From the NCBI GenBank assembly GCA_963678705.1, contig OY783214.1:13516001-13580000 (forward strand): DNA of 64,000 bases, read 5' to 3'. Numbering within the stretch: position 1 is the first letter of the stretch; the number at the start of each line of letters is the position of its first letter. The position numbers and the translations under genes were made by a program. Below are positions 11,701 to 22,300 of the stretch, in pieces. The stretch comes from Panorpa germanica. Lineage: Eukaryota; Arthropoda; Insecta; Mecoptera; Panorpidae. The notes beneath the pieces were generated by a model. That model was not told the DNA's origin and did no database searches. It saw only the letters and a program-made list of their open reading frames with translations.

Positions 11701-14129
11701 ATATTTCAAAATGCAGATAAACTTGTCGAATATCGTTGGATTGCATTGAATTCAAATATTGTGTTCGTCGTTATCTCATTAATCACAAGTCTGAATAATG
11801 AATGCTTCTCTATTTAGTTGAGTTCATTGTTTTCATATAATGTTAAAAGGTGACTGCAGTTTAATGTTATCGAATGCAGGGAAAAAATGTAAATATCTCT
11901 TATCGAAGATAAGAGATTTCGCCATATGCTATTTACAAAACTATTCCATTTTTCAGGACAATTAAACATTTTTTTGTTTTCATGTACATTCATGATGTAT
12001 TGTTTTTAAAACTAAAAATGTACCAGATTTTTTATCAAAATTGTGTTGGTTTGGTTTTTACAAGATTGTCTTTAAGTACATTTTAGATTAGGCGGTAAAT
12101 GTGTTTTCTAACTATACCGTGTTAGAATAATCAATTTCAAAATAGATAAAATTACTGTAGATGTTAATAAGAGCCGAACTGTGGCGGATATAGACCCCGC
12201 TTCTATTCAAAATATATCACTGATGCTCTCTTTTTGTGGAGTTTTAGAAATTGGTATTGTAGGAAATATAATTTGAAGACTTGTTTTTAATTTAATCGCT
12301 GTTAAAAGTAGTTTTCTTAAGAAGTTTTAAGATCATGTTCATGCTCAGAAAGTCTAAATGTATTTTAGGTAACATTGTTCACATTATAGGTAATTTTTGT
12401 TATGTTAGCTAAACCTTACATACATGTAACTGTGTTGCAATTTTGCTATGATGGAACAAGTTGTATTGATTAAAATATATGTCGTTTTATCTAAAATATG
12501 CCCGTTATCATATCAGCACAAATATTATCAGGTTTTAGTCCACTTTAAATGTGATAAATACGTTTTGACACTTGTAAATGACAATTGGATCACATCCTTG
12601 GGCATGTGTATGGGCTGGATTAGAATAAAGCCCGTTCTGCAATAATTAGACCTACTGGAGCTCAATAAATTGATTGTATCAGTAATATATTTATTTGCAT
12701 ATCGCAATATTTTTGACAACTCTGCAAAAATTTAATATTACCGGATGTGCTTTTATTTGATTTGTTGACATTGGATATTAGTCATATCACATTTTTCGAC
12801 ATGTGTCGAAATTACGTCATTAGGAATATTATTACTTGAAATGAGTGGATTTTAGTATAGGTATTTATGAGAACAATAAGTAGAGCAAACAATATTATGT
12901 ATGGTTTAATGTTTATATAGAAAATATTACAATTTCTATGAAAATCTCTAAATACATATAAAAAAATTTCATTTGTTTATTTATTTACTTTATTTAACGG
13001 AGTACGAGTTATACGCTGTGTGCAGTAAATCATGGTTGATTTGTCCTCCACTCCTAAAGGTGTGCGATGCCAGTCTTTTACCCAATGTATTACCCAAGAA
13101 AGAATATGAAATGATTGTTTTGTATAAGAATTATAATAAGAGGCCCGTTTAAAAGGCCACTGACAACATCAAGTCGTCAACATTTCTTCCCATTTTCATA
13201 AGCTATTTCGAGATACAATTTTTGTCTTGCTCTTTCATATATATCCGTCCCGTTTTAAATATAAATATTTATTGTGTATCTTTTGCGTAAAAATTTAACG
13301 TTAAGAAGTAAGAAGATGTTTTCAAAGCCTAAAAAAAGATGTAAAGGATTATAAAGTATCAATATCAGGCAATTTGTGACTTAAAGATTAAGACTTCTAT
13401 GTTGTAACTTTTGCCCGGTAAAATGAAGTGATTATTCAATGGACTATTGTGCAAAATATTAGATTATAGACTTAAATTTAATTTTTAAAACGTTGGAGAG
13501 AACATTAGTAGCCTACTTTAGAAAATATAGACCTTCTGAAAATCGACTTAAAAAGTAATATAAATATTACTAGGTTTCGTCCATGTTTTGATATGCCAGG
13601 CATATAGTAATCTATTCAGTGTTACATTGCTGATAGTTATTAAAAAGTTGCTGCTTTCTTTAGTATACATTAAATGTAAGAACCATTTAAATCAATTAAG
13701 AAATTATCAGGGGAATTACAATTAAGATTAGATTAGTTAATATTCTTTAAAAACGTCATCGTCAACTAAATTAATTATTAAATTAATAAATAAACTAGAA
13801 TTAATTATCAGACCTTAAAATGATTCGAAAATAATCCAACTAAATATAAGTACCAACTGATTGCACAAATTCAATGAATTGTCACAAGATTACACGGTTA
13901 TCTATATAATCGAGGTTTACGTGCAGAAACATTGCATTGTTTGTTCTATTTTTTAAGAAAAGAAAGTATTTTCTATAAAGGAGAAAAGTACAACTAAAAT
14001 TTATACAGAAATAGGAAAAGACTACATAAAAATAAAAACGTTAAATATGTAAATTCAATATTAATCTTGTAGTTTTATATTATTATTAAATAAATCCAAT
14101 ACTTACTTATGAAATCTATCTGTGGACAT
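5767..14129 (-). CDS. Sans: Sans / USH1G orthologue, seven exons, 473 aa
   Basis: Sans (USH1G) is an ankyrin-SAM scaffold that joins myosin VIIa, harmonin-type PDZ proteins and protocadherins in sensory-cell protrusions (family knowledge). The exons on the - strand are 14129-14107, 8895-8752, 8669-8448, 8382-8198, 8045-7706, 6738-6616 and 6151-5767; they sum to exactly 474 codons. Ankyrin repeats fill about residues 9-125 (GMTPTLWAA at 33-41, GNTALHLAA at 66-74). A highly charged K/R/E segment follows at about 130-158. The central region carries the family motif SVRSLSG, and [10 protein letters not shown] precedes an acidic D/S stretch. A SAM domain spans about 401-457, and the protein ends DSRL, a class I PDZ ligand. 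Human USH1G is about 461 residues. In the genomic sequence a stop codon lies in frame just upstream of the start ATG. The exon 5 donor is the least certain join: AAG before GTTCGT keeps phase, while a stronger GTAAGC lies 5 nt further on but breaks it. Confidence 0.93.
6890..7030 (+). repeat. Diverged copy of the 9375-9979 repeat (Sans intron 5)
   Basis: The block running from TATTTTATTATATATCC through GATGGAGATATAGCTATT to TTAGCCATATTTTT matches the interior of the MITE at 9375-9979 (around 9455-9545) with many substitutions. Both ends are lost. Confidence 0.6.
9375..9979 (+). mobile_element. Non-autonomous DNA transposon (MITE), family A, copy 1
   Basis: The left end is ATGGGCTTGTATCCT and the right end AGGACACAAGCCCAT, which form terminal inverted repeats with one mismatch in 15. 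TCTA flanks both sides (9371-9374 and 9980-9983) and may be a 4-bp target duplication. The 605-bp interior has no open frame. A second copy lies in the opposite orientation at 53847-54483. Confidence 0.8.
10890..11123. repeat. Cluster of short inverted repeats
   Basis: A locally GC-richer patch. GTCAGTAGCTCG near 10968 recurs inverted as CGAGCTACTGAC near 11108, and several GCGAGT / ACTCGC words recur. It is probably the debris of one or more foldback elements. The class was not recognised. Confidence 0.4.
11124..11449 (+). mobile_element. MITE family B (TAA-type), diverged copy
   Basis: This copy aligns along its length with the element at 56642-57010. Shared blocks include TTCGTGACTCTATAGAATTT, ATTTGTATGTATGTAT and GCCGTGTGTTTTCTCTCAC. 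Its ends are degraded: the left one reads GGACCTCCGCACACGAG and the right one GAGACGGCC followed by TAA. Confidence 0.7.
11895..11917. repeat. Perfect 10-bp hairpin
   Basis: ATCTCTTATC and GATAAGAGAT are separated by 3 nt. No function can be assigned. It lies in Sans intron 1. Confidence 0.5.
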
Positions 14130-14470
14130 TATTAAAACTATGAAACTTCAATGTTTTTCTTTTTCAAATAAACTAACTGCGTTTTAATTCACTGAACTAC
14201 ATTTATAAGATTTTATTTAATACTATTTATTAATTGTTATTAATATTTTCTTTAGCGTTAATTTTTTATATTAGATATTCAACGTATAGCTTGGGATCGC
14301 ACTGCTTCTCTATTGTAACTTCAGTTGCGCGTCCCGTGCACTTGACACTGTGATGGTAATTCCGTTGCTCGCTCGCTCTGTGGAGCCACCTGGCTTCCTC
14401 CCGGACCCCTTGCCACTCGTGTATTAGTTCGCTCACCTGCTACAGGACCGCACTAAAAACAACTAGTGCC
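14130..14470 (-). promoter_or_regulatory. Presumed Sans promoter / 5' UTR with GC-rich patch
   Basis: The sequence directly upstream of the Sans start codon becomes GC- and CpG-rich at about 14290-14460, against a very AT-rich background. This fits a promoter or 5' untranslated region. No specific core element could be identified. Confidence 0.4.
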
Positions 14471-14519
14471 CACATTGTTTTACAATGCAATTAGATTCAA
14501 ATTCAAACTACTTTTCTAA

Positions 14520-14640
14520 GATAGAATTTTTTGAATTTTTATTGAAATATTCATTTGATTTAAATACCTAAAAGTTAATAGAGATATAACTATTTAAAAT
14601 TTTTATTTCTGTTTTATAGCTTAATTGTTACCTTTACATA
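14520..14640 (+). repeat. Diverged copy of MITE family A interior
   Basis: The blocks AATACCTAAAAGTTAATAGA and GATATAACTATTTAAAAT match the interior of the repeats at 9375 and 6890. The ends are not preserved. Confidence 0.5.
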
Positions 14641-14859
14641 ATTAGTATTCAAATCTGTAGAATGATAATTGATTTTATTTGTTTTTGTTTACCATATTTA
14701 TAATATCTAAATTTTATGTGTTGTTCGAGAGAACGGAAGAGGATAGTAAACTTTCATGACGTCATAAGATTAAATCTTTTATAGATTTTGAAATTTTTAA
14801 TGGTTGAGGGGACAAAAATGATTATTTTAATTGTTTTTTTTTTTAAATATTTCTTTGAT

Positions 14860-14990
14860 TCATTTTGAAACATTTGTAATACATAATTTACAACTTATAA
14901 ACACAAGTATAGGTATTTAAAATAAAGAGATTAAATTTGTGTTATTGATAAAATCAATAAGGTTTTCCAACGTTAAGGGAGGATTAACAG
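14860..14990 (-). mobile_element. 5'-truncated LINE 3' end, copy 1
   Basis: Read on the - strand this encodes ENLIDFINNTNLISLF and a stop, then a 3' untranslated tail shared with the copies near 30100, 42910 and 63590. The peptide resembles the extreme C terminus of insect non-LTR retrotransposon ORF2 proteins (inference). Only the last stretch of the element is present. Confidence 0.6.
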
Positions 14991-15652
14991 ATTTGCTTAC
15001 TTCTAGATATTTATAACCCAAAGAAAGAGATTAACACTTTAAATGTTATGTTGCATTTATTAGTATGTGACATACATAGATTTCTATAAGTACCCCTAAA
15101 TGTTTTGCTCAAATTATCAACAGTTTGTGGCAATACAAAACAATCAGCATAACGTCCCATATGATTAAACATTCTACTATATTTTACTTAATTAATCCAA
15201 GATTCTATTTATGGTAACATAGGAATTTATGAACTATATATGAACTATATTATGAACTATCTAAAAACTAACACTTGCAGATGGTTTGAATCTTTAATAA
15301 GTTAGAAATCTTTTTATTGAACCTATAATTATTTGTTTATTTAAATTACTATATATAAATAAACCATGCGATAATTACATATTTATTTGATTTCTATGTT
15401 TTATATTTAATTAATTACACAACTGAATAATATTTTGTTTTGTACATTTCTCCTCCCATAGATGTCAGCACGTGTAAAGTAGTTTTAAGTAATTCTCTTT
15501 CACAAGATAACCATATACAATAATAATTAGTAATAATATATTTTTTCAAAACATTATTAGAATTTATAATAGTTATTTATTTATTAATTACTTTTTAGAC
15601 TTTGGATAATAATTACAGATTTTATACAAAAATATTTATTTTATTTCGGTCT

Positions 15653-15760
15653 GGTTCCATTGCTGAGTCCTATTATTGATTACCTCCTACTATGTTGGCA
15701 GTTTTTATGGTATCGAGGCTCATGTGAGCTACACCTCAGCCTAATTACTTTACGATTATG
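15653..15760 (+). repeat. Dispersed repeat family F
   Basis: Contains TTGGCAGTTTTTATGGTATC and downstream blocks that recur in diverged form at 58995-59085. Part of it recurs inverted at 11578-11640 (shared word GGACTCAGCAA). Class unknown. Confidence 0.5.
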
Positions 15761-15946
15761 TAAATACATAATTAAATAAAATTGATAACACCAAACGCAG
15801 AAATTATAGTGCTGGTCAGAGGAGATAGATTCTAAAGACAAAGAAGTAGTGTGCCGTTAAATATGTAAAAAATTAAATAAACAAATGTTAATAATTAAGT
15901 AATAAACTGGTTTTTACTTAGTAATATTAATTATCAAAAAGAAGGA

Positions 15947-16018
15947 TGCCTCCTGTGAGGATTGAACTCACGACCCCTGGTTTACAAGACCAGTGCTCTG
16001 CCACTGAGCTAAAGAGGC
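15947..16018 (-). tRNA. tRNA-Thr(UGU)
   Basis: The - strand sequence folds into a complete 72-nt cloverleaf with no intron. The acceptor stem is GCCTCTT/AGGAGGC with one G-U pair, and the discriminator base is A. The D arm is GCTC/GAGC. The anticodon stem CTGGT/ACCAG closes the loop CTTGTAA, giving anticodon UGU for threonine. The T arm is GTGAG-TTCAATC-CTCAC. The box A and box B regions are intact. A T5 run just downstream on the - strand (15936-15940) is a fitting RNA polymerase III terminator. Confidence 0.95.
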
Positions 16019-18310
16019 TTATATTTGAAATCATCACATGATTATAGACAAGCCTCTCTCTCTCACTAGATAATTTAAAATGATATCTTGTTTGCTATCT
16101 CTGTGTTCATTATCTAATAAAGAAACATTCGGAAGTGTATCCACACCTAGCATTCATTCACTGTTAAAATGCAACCCATTTCCTTATTTGTCATACTAAT
16201 AATATCTATGCAAAAATATACATTTTTCAATAAATCATGAGCGTAATAATAAAATATGGTCTATAAGGGTGGAACTGATATTCACCCCCTAAACTAGCTG
16301 CGCTCTGCCGCCGGCTACGCGGGCGTTTTGTTTATGCGGCCGTTAATCAGTAATCGTCCAGAGATTACAGCTTCCGTTCCAATAAAAATATGTCATGCTA
16401 TTCGCTACTTTTTTTTGGCAATCCATTTGCCGAATAATGGAGGAAGGAGGGGTGTAGTGGAGGGAGTATTTTGACTGCCGGAAGGTATAGATTATTTTTA
16501 TGTTAAAAATTATAGGTCTGGAGTTTGGACCATATAAATAGTTTTTTTATTCGTATCGTACAACTGGTGTAGCATTTAAAATCAGTAATGTTCAGTGTTG
16601 TAATATAGCTAAGAGATCGGCGGTGAGTCATGCTTAAAACAAGTTGTGCCGTATCTAAAATGAAAAAACACTGTCTCCCACGATGATGACTTTCCACGCA
16701 ACATAAATTTGTTCCAAATAAAACAGTAAGATATTCGATTTTTGCATTCTATTCCCTGTAAACTAAAATTACTATTTATCTAAAAAAGATATTTTACATT
16801 ATACAGTCGATATAACTACTAATACAGTTGCAAAATTAAACTGAAATAAGCATTTGAAATGAAGAATATCAAAAGCACATTCTATACCTAATAACCCAAT
16901 AAACATTCAATTCAAAAAACAGAAATCAATTCCTTTTAACTCAGATTTTAAATAGATGTCACCTATGAAGAGAATTGTCAGAATTTTTTCATAAGAATAT
17001 TATTTCTCTTTTCAGCATCATACACTTAAATAGAAATAGATTGTTGTCTCTGTTACATTTTAAAATATTTCTTTTAGAGTTATTTCAAAATAATTTCATC
17101 AGAATCACAGACAAAGAAACAAGATATATCTCTCTGTTACTCTTCAATGGTTTATTTGCAACTTCATTCAATACTGGTACGGTAGTGAGGGCAGGTGAAG
17201 TGATTGGCTATTTCTAATTCATATCACTGACATTTGCTTGATCGAGTGAAATCAAATTGAATTGTTTTATGGAAAAAAATGCATACGCATCTTCAGCATG
17301 ATGTCTAAGTGACTCCAAAATGTTTACTGGGTAGTCAATTTTTGTGCAACTGAGTAACTTTCTGGGTTTTAAATAACACAGCCCAAAAGGTGCTGAAAGA
17401 AAAGTTGGATAGGGGAGAGGGGAAGGGTTTTTGAAATATTAAAACTAGAAGGTTACTCGTATTTTGCTTTTACATATTAGTAATTCACACATTAGGAATC
17501 GATTTTCCACAATCTGACTTGGTGCTCCACCGAGACCGAGGTATTTGGCGCCCACAGGAAAAGGGGGCCCCGACACCAGCAATTACCGCATCCAAGGTGA
17601 TTATTAAAGTGCGTTACGTGTTTCTAATGTGACCGCTAAATCTGAAAATAACAGCCCCAGGATCCCGATCTCCACGAAGATAACTTTATGACTTTATTTA
17701 CGAATAATAGAAAGGAATTAAATAATTTTTAGGGTTGTTTATCTGTATATAGATGTAAATCACTACCACTAACCCCTCAACCTTTACCCTTCACCCTTAC
17801 TCATTTGAAATTGATATAGAATTATTTTTACATTTTTATAACGTAAACATTCATGTTAATGTTTTTTTATGTGTTCTAAATTTGTACTAAGAATTTATAT
17901 ACCTATAGGGTATTCAAAAATAGCTTAAGAATATTTCGCTTACATAATTTACCTTGTATTTGACGTTTATTTAACATAAAAAAGTCACATCGCTTTGTAA
18001 AAAGTATTACCGAATATATATTTGTCTGCGACCAATGCCATTTCTATTAGCATCATGAAATTAAGGTCTATTTAGACATCTATAGAAAGTTCTAATATTA
18101 CTTGGTCTATTTATTTGCAGCAAGTTTTTAAAAAGGGAATCAAAAATTTAAATCTAAAAAACCTATTTGATGCCGGGGTGAACAAGTTTGGCTGTCATTT
18201 CAAAAATTCGTTACGGCGCATGCCTAGGGTAAATTCCCTATCACGCTTTCTGCGAATGACCATGTCCTTAAATACATACCAATCATATTTTACATGAGGT
18301 ACTAATACCA
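16019..18310. other. Region without recognised genes
   Basis: A GC-rich patch lies at 16290-16480 (CpG-rich words such as CCGCCGGCTACGCGGGCG) and another at 17515-17680. Either could be regulatory or a repeat fragment; neither was identified. The frames at 16503-16697, 16975-17217 and 18115-18297 show no convincing coding character. Confidence 0.4.
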
Positions 18311-18316
18311 TTTATT
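18311..18316 (-). terminator. Poly(A) signal of the 18427-18915 gene
   Basis: TTTATT on the + strand gives AATAAA on the - strand, about 110 nt downstream of the stop codon. Confidence 0.5.
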
Positions 18317-18426
18317 AAATTAAAACATGTTTACATAAAGTACAGTACCGTCATGCCTTTTTAGAACAAATCGAAATGACAGTGTGTTAGAAACTGCCTT
18401 CTTATCACTTAAAGATCTTCCTCAGA

Positions 18427-18915
18427 TCAGTCGTAGGGTCCTTCGCTGAACACAGATCCGTACACTACAACTCCATCATGAGGCTTCGGTTGTCTGGCGA
18501 AGAAGTTCCGAGGAGCCATCCTGTGGATATGACTGGCCAAGTTACTATCGGACACCGAGCTGGCATTTACAAGATCTTCAGTCCATGTTGTGTTATTTTG
18601 AATTGAACCCAAAACGTTTTCGTACAAATCTTTCGGTACAACATCTGTGAGAGGCAGAAGATCCCCAGGAGGTGGTGGGCTGGTGAATGGGATGACTAGA
18701 GGCTTTCTTTCCTGCAGCACCATCAACAGAAACCAGGTGTACATGTTCCTGTTGGCCATGTCCGTAATGTCACCTTCGGGCACCATGTGTTCTAACTTAC
18801 TTATCCAAGCTTGAAGATTTGGTTTGTCTTCGAATTTTGTTAGGGGAACTAATGCCTTTGCTATTTGAATGTTAAATTCGAAATTATCCTTTAATGCATG
18901 CGATGGATTCGCCAT
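18427..18915 (-). CDS. 162-aa protein, DUF4485-like (tentative)
   Basis: A single complete frame starting at ATG (18915-18913) and ending at 18427, clearly richer in G+C than its surroundings and with ordinary protein composition. Residues from about 30 to 90 follow the pattern W-x2-K-L ... R-N-x-Y ... L-L/V-L-Q-E-R ... P-F-T-x-P-P-P ... L-P-L. This resembles what I remember of the DUF4485 domain found in poorly studied cilia- or centrosome-related animal proteins. That match is from memory and moderate; the function is unknown. The C-terminal half is rich in N, S and P and ends GPYD. No signal peptide or membrane segment is seen. A poly(A) signal lies about 110 nt downstream. A copia element starts 259 bp upstream of the start codon and points away from the gene, so the presumed promoter is now partly element sequence. 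An intronless retrocopy is also possible. Confidence 0.6.
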   Translation of the reverse strand: MANPSHALKDNFEFNIQIAKALVPLTKFEDKPNLQAWISKLEHMVPEGDITDMANRNMYTWFLLMVLQERKPLVIPFTSPPPPGDLLPLTDVVPKDLYENVLGSIQNNTTWTEDLVNASSVSDSNLASHIHRMAPRNFFARQPKPHDGVVVYGSVFSEGPYD

Positions 18916-19168
18916 TTTGAATTTTTTTTATGAATTTATCACTTTAAATTTGACTTACTTCAAATTTTTATTAAGAAACAAATTTTTGTTTTTTTTTTCT
19001 TGCTTTCTTTTGTTATTAATAAATAAATGAGTAGTTTATTGACGAAACACGTGATCAACGAATTATTTCATCTAGTATCATTTTATAATTTCTGTATTTT
19101 CGTTAATGTTACACTTGTAACGTTTTGTCACACATTGTGGACAAAACTATAGAGACACCATTCATTTG

Positions 19169-19173
19169 AAATA
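19169..19173 (+). repeat. Target-site duplication of copia element, left
   Basis: AAATA directly abuts the left LTR and is repeated at 23472-23476 after the right LTR. Confidence 0.8.
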
Positions 19174-19295
19174 TATTGTAATAGGTATCAAAATATCACT
19201 ACTTTGTAACTAGTAACGCCATCTGTAATCTGTTGTGTAAAAACTTTTTCTTATGTCAAATATAGTCTGTTGCGAACTGCTAACGTGTCTTTATA
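19174..19295 (+). repeat. 5' LTR of copia element, 122 bp
   Basis: Runs from TATTGTAATAGG to GTGTCTTTATA. It is identical to the 3' LTR at 23350-23471 by eye. The first three bases (TAT) are assigned to the LTR because this makes the flanking AAATA duplications exact. LTRs this short are at the low end for copia elements. Confidence 0.9.
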
Positions 19296-19305
19296 GGTTA
19301 TGGGC
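19296..19305 (+). promoter_or_regulatory. Primer-binding site (initiator tRNA-Met half type)
   Basis: GGTTATGGGC directly follows the 5' LTR. Drosophila copia uses a similar site complementary to an internal half of initiator tRNA-Met (family knowledge). Confidence 0.7.
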
Positions 19306-19376
19306 AAATTTACCGGTTTATCAGTTTTTTTATAGTATAAAATAGATAAATTGTTACGTTTTTTTTTCGCGGAAAC

Positions 19377-22300
19377 ATGACTACGAACTATATTGCGAGT
19401 GTGCCAAAGCTAAAAGGCAGAGAGAATTACGATGAGTGGTGTTTCGCGGCCGAAAACTTGTTGGTACTAGAAGGGATGGAAAAGTACATCAAACCTAGTG
19501 CAGACTTCGAAGTTAAGCCAGTGGACGACTCCAAAACGAAGGCAAAGCTAATTTTAACCATCGATCCAGCATTGTACGTGCATATAAGGAATACCAGGAG
19601 CTCGGCAGAATTATGGACAAAATTGAAAGCCATGTTCGATGACTCCGGTTTCTCAAGAAAAATAACCTTACTTCGACATTTGATTTCGATAAGACTTGAA
19701 AACTGTGATTCGATGACTACCTATGTCACACAAATGATCGAAACGGCTCAAAAGTTAAATGGCACTGGATTTACAATAACAGATGAATGGGTCGGATCAT
19801 TATTATTAGCAGGTTTGACTGATCGCTATTCTCCAATGATAATGGCAATAGAACATTCTGGCATTTCGATAAGTGCGGATACTATAAAGTCGAAGTTACT
19901 CGACATGGAAGTAACCAGTGATTTTGAAGGTGCAGCTGGCGGTACGGCGGCATTTGCAGCGAGAAATAAATATAATTCTGGCAGCAGCGGTAAACCAAAG
20001 AAATATGGCGGCAACCCAATGTCGAACAAAAAGACCGCGGCAGATACATCAGCAAAAACAATCACTTGTTTCAAATGTAAAGAGGATGGACATTATCGAA
20101 ATCAGTGCCCAATGTTGAAGAAAAACACAAATAAATGCGTGTTTAACGTTGTTTTCCTAAACGGAAAGTATAACAAAAACGAATGGTACATTGACTCCGG
20201 CGCAAGTGCACACATAACAGCAAATAAAGATTGGGTAAAGAACATGAACACAACTCCATGTATACCAGAAATTGTTGTAGCAAATGAATCAAAAGTGCCA
20301 GTTGTTTGTTCCGGAGAAGTTGACATTATTTCTAAACTTGGATGCAATATAATAGTGAAAGATGTGTTGTGTGTGCCTAGCCTGACAACCAACCTATTGT
20401 CGGTTAGTGAGCTCATTCAGAATGGCAATCATGTGATATTTACAAAGAAAAACTGTTATATTAGAGACAAGAACAATGTTTTGGTGGCGACAGCTGATTT
20501 ATCTGATGGTGTTTATAAGTTGAGATTACAATCACAAAGTTGTATGTTGGCTACTACAGCTAGTGCAAAGTTATGGCACAGAAGACTGGCACATATAAAC
20601 AGCCAAGACATGCACAGAATGAGAAATGGTATTGTTGATGGTTTGTCTTATGATAACTCACTTGACATAACCAAATCACAATGTACTACTTGTTGTGAGG
20701 GAAAACAAATGAGATTACCATTTTCTCATGTGGGTGAGCGGAGTACAGAAACTTTACACAGAATCCACACAGATATTTGCGGCCCAATGGAAACAAGTTC
20801 TTTGAGTGGTGCTCGCTATTTCCTGTTATTTGTTGATGATTATAGTCGCATGACTTTTATTTATTTTCTGAAGCAAAAGAATGAAGCTTTGAACAGATTT
20901 AAAGAGTTCAAATCATTGGTTGAGAATCAACAGAGTAAGAAAATAAAGGTGATCAGGTCAGACAATGGACTAGAATTTTGTAACAAGGAATTTGAAGGCT
21001 ATTTGAAGCAAGCTGGAATTATACACCAGAAAACAAATTGTTATACACCTGAGCAAAATGGACTTTGTGAAAGGAGTAATCGTACAGTTGTTGAGAAAGC
21101 CAAATGTTTACTATATGATGCAAATTTAGATAAGAAATTTTGGGCGGAAGCAGCCAATACTGCTGTGTACTTGAAAAATAGATCGATTGCATCAGGATTG
21201 GATAAAACACCTCATGAGTTATGGTATGGATCAAAACCAGACTTAAGTCACCTACGTTTGTTTGGAAGCAAAATTATGGTGCATGTACCCAAACAGAAAC
21301 GTTTGAAATGGGACAAGAAAGCTACACAACATATTCTAGTTGGATATGGTGATGGTGTTAAAGGTTATCGTGTGTACAATCCTTCTAAGAACACTGTAAT
21401 GATCAGTAGAGATATAATAGTGATAGAAGATGTAACACCTATCAAGGAAGTCAGTGAAGAGTCAGCTATTTGGATATCCAATGAAGAAAATCCTACCGAC
21501 AATTTAGTGGAGGAAAGTAAAGATAAAGTGGGGGAGAGCAGAGATTCAGTGGGGGATCTGTCTAATAATGTTTCAGAAACAGATTTTTTAGATTGCTCTT
21601 CAGGTTCCTCATTACATACTGATGACAATGAAACACTGACTGAAATAAACACTGAAGATGTTCCAGAACAAGCAGTATCAATACCTGAGCAAGTGCCAGA
21701 TGTGCCAAGTAAGCGTCAGAGAAAGAAGCCTGAGCGCTATGGTATTAGCAACATATGTGTTTCCAGTACTGTTCCAGCATCGGAGGAGATTGTATTCTCA
21801 GAGGCTCTTGAAGGGCCTGACCGGGAGCAGTGGAAGCAGGCAATGGCTGATGAATTACAGTCATTTGAGGACAGTGATGCGTGGCAGCTTGTGGACCATC
21901 CAGGTGATGTGACAATAGTGAAGTGTAGGTGGGTGCTAAATAAAAAGTATGATTTTGAAAACAATGTAAGGTATAGGGCTCGATTAGTGGCAAAAGGTTT
22001 CTCGCAGAAACCAGGTGTTGATTATACAGATACTTTTTCACCGGTAGTGCGGCATTCTACTCTAAGATTGTTGTTTGCACTTAGTGTTCAAATGAAAATG
22101 AGTATAACACATCTAGATGTAACCACTGCTTTCCTTAATGGTTTTTTGAAAGAAAATATTTATATGTCATTACCTGAAGGTTTTGTAAACAAAAGTGGGG
22201 GAAAGGTCTTAAAATTAAATAAAGCCATTTATGGGCTAAAACAGTCTTCCCTGGCATGGTATGAAAGAGTTAAAGAAGTTTTGAGTAGATTAGATTTCAA

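Larger units (their letters stand above)
8896..14106 (-). other. Intron 1 of Sans, 5.2 kb, repeat-rich
   Basis: This intron separates the 23-nt first coding exon from the ankyrin exons. The donor is GTAAGT (14106-14101) and the acceptor is TTTTCTAG ending at 8896. It holds a MITE at 9375-9979, a cluster of inverted repeats and a second MITE at about 10900-11449, and part of a dispersed repeat at 11578-11640. No other coding sequence was recognised. The frame at 12448-12645 has no coding character. Confidence 0.85.

Noticed and set aside
16975-17217. 80-codon frame on the + strand
   Set aside because: Composition is the L/F/I/N mix expected from AT-rich sequence. There is no motif, no splice support and no GC rise.
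18115-18297. 60-codon frame after a TTTGCAG acceptor-like site
   Set aside because: Sits just past the 3' end of the convergent small gene, lacks a partner exon and has no motif.
19427-22041. Several - strand and alternate frames inside the copia element
   Set aside because: Shadows of the gag-pol frame.
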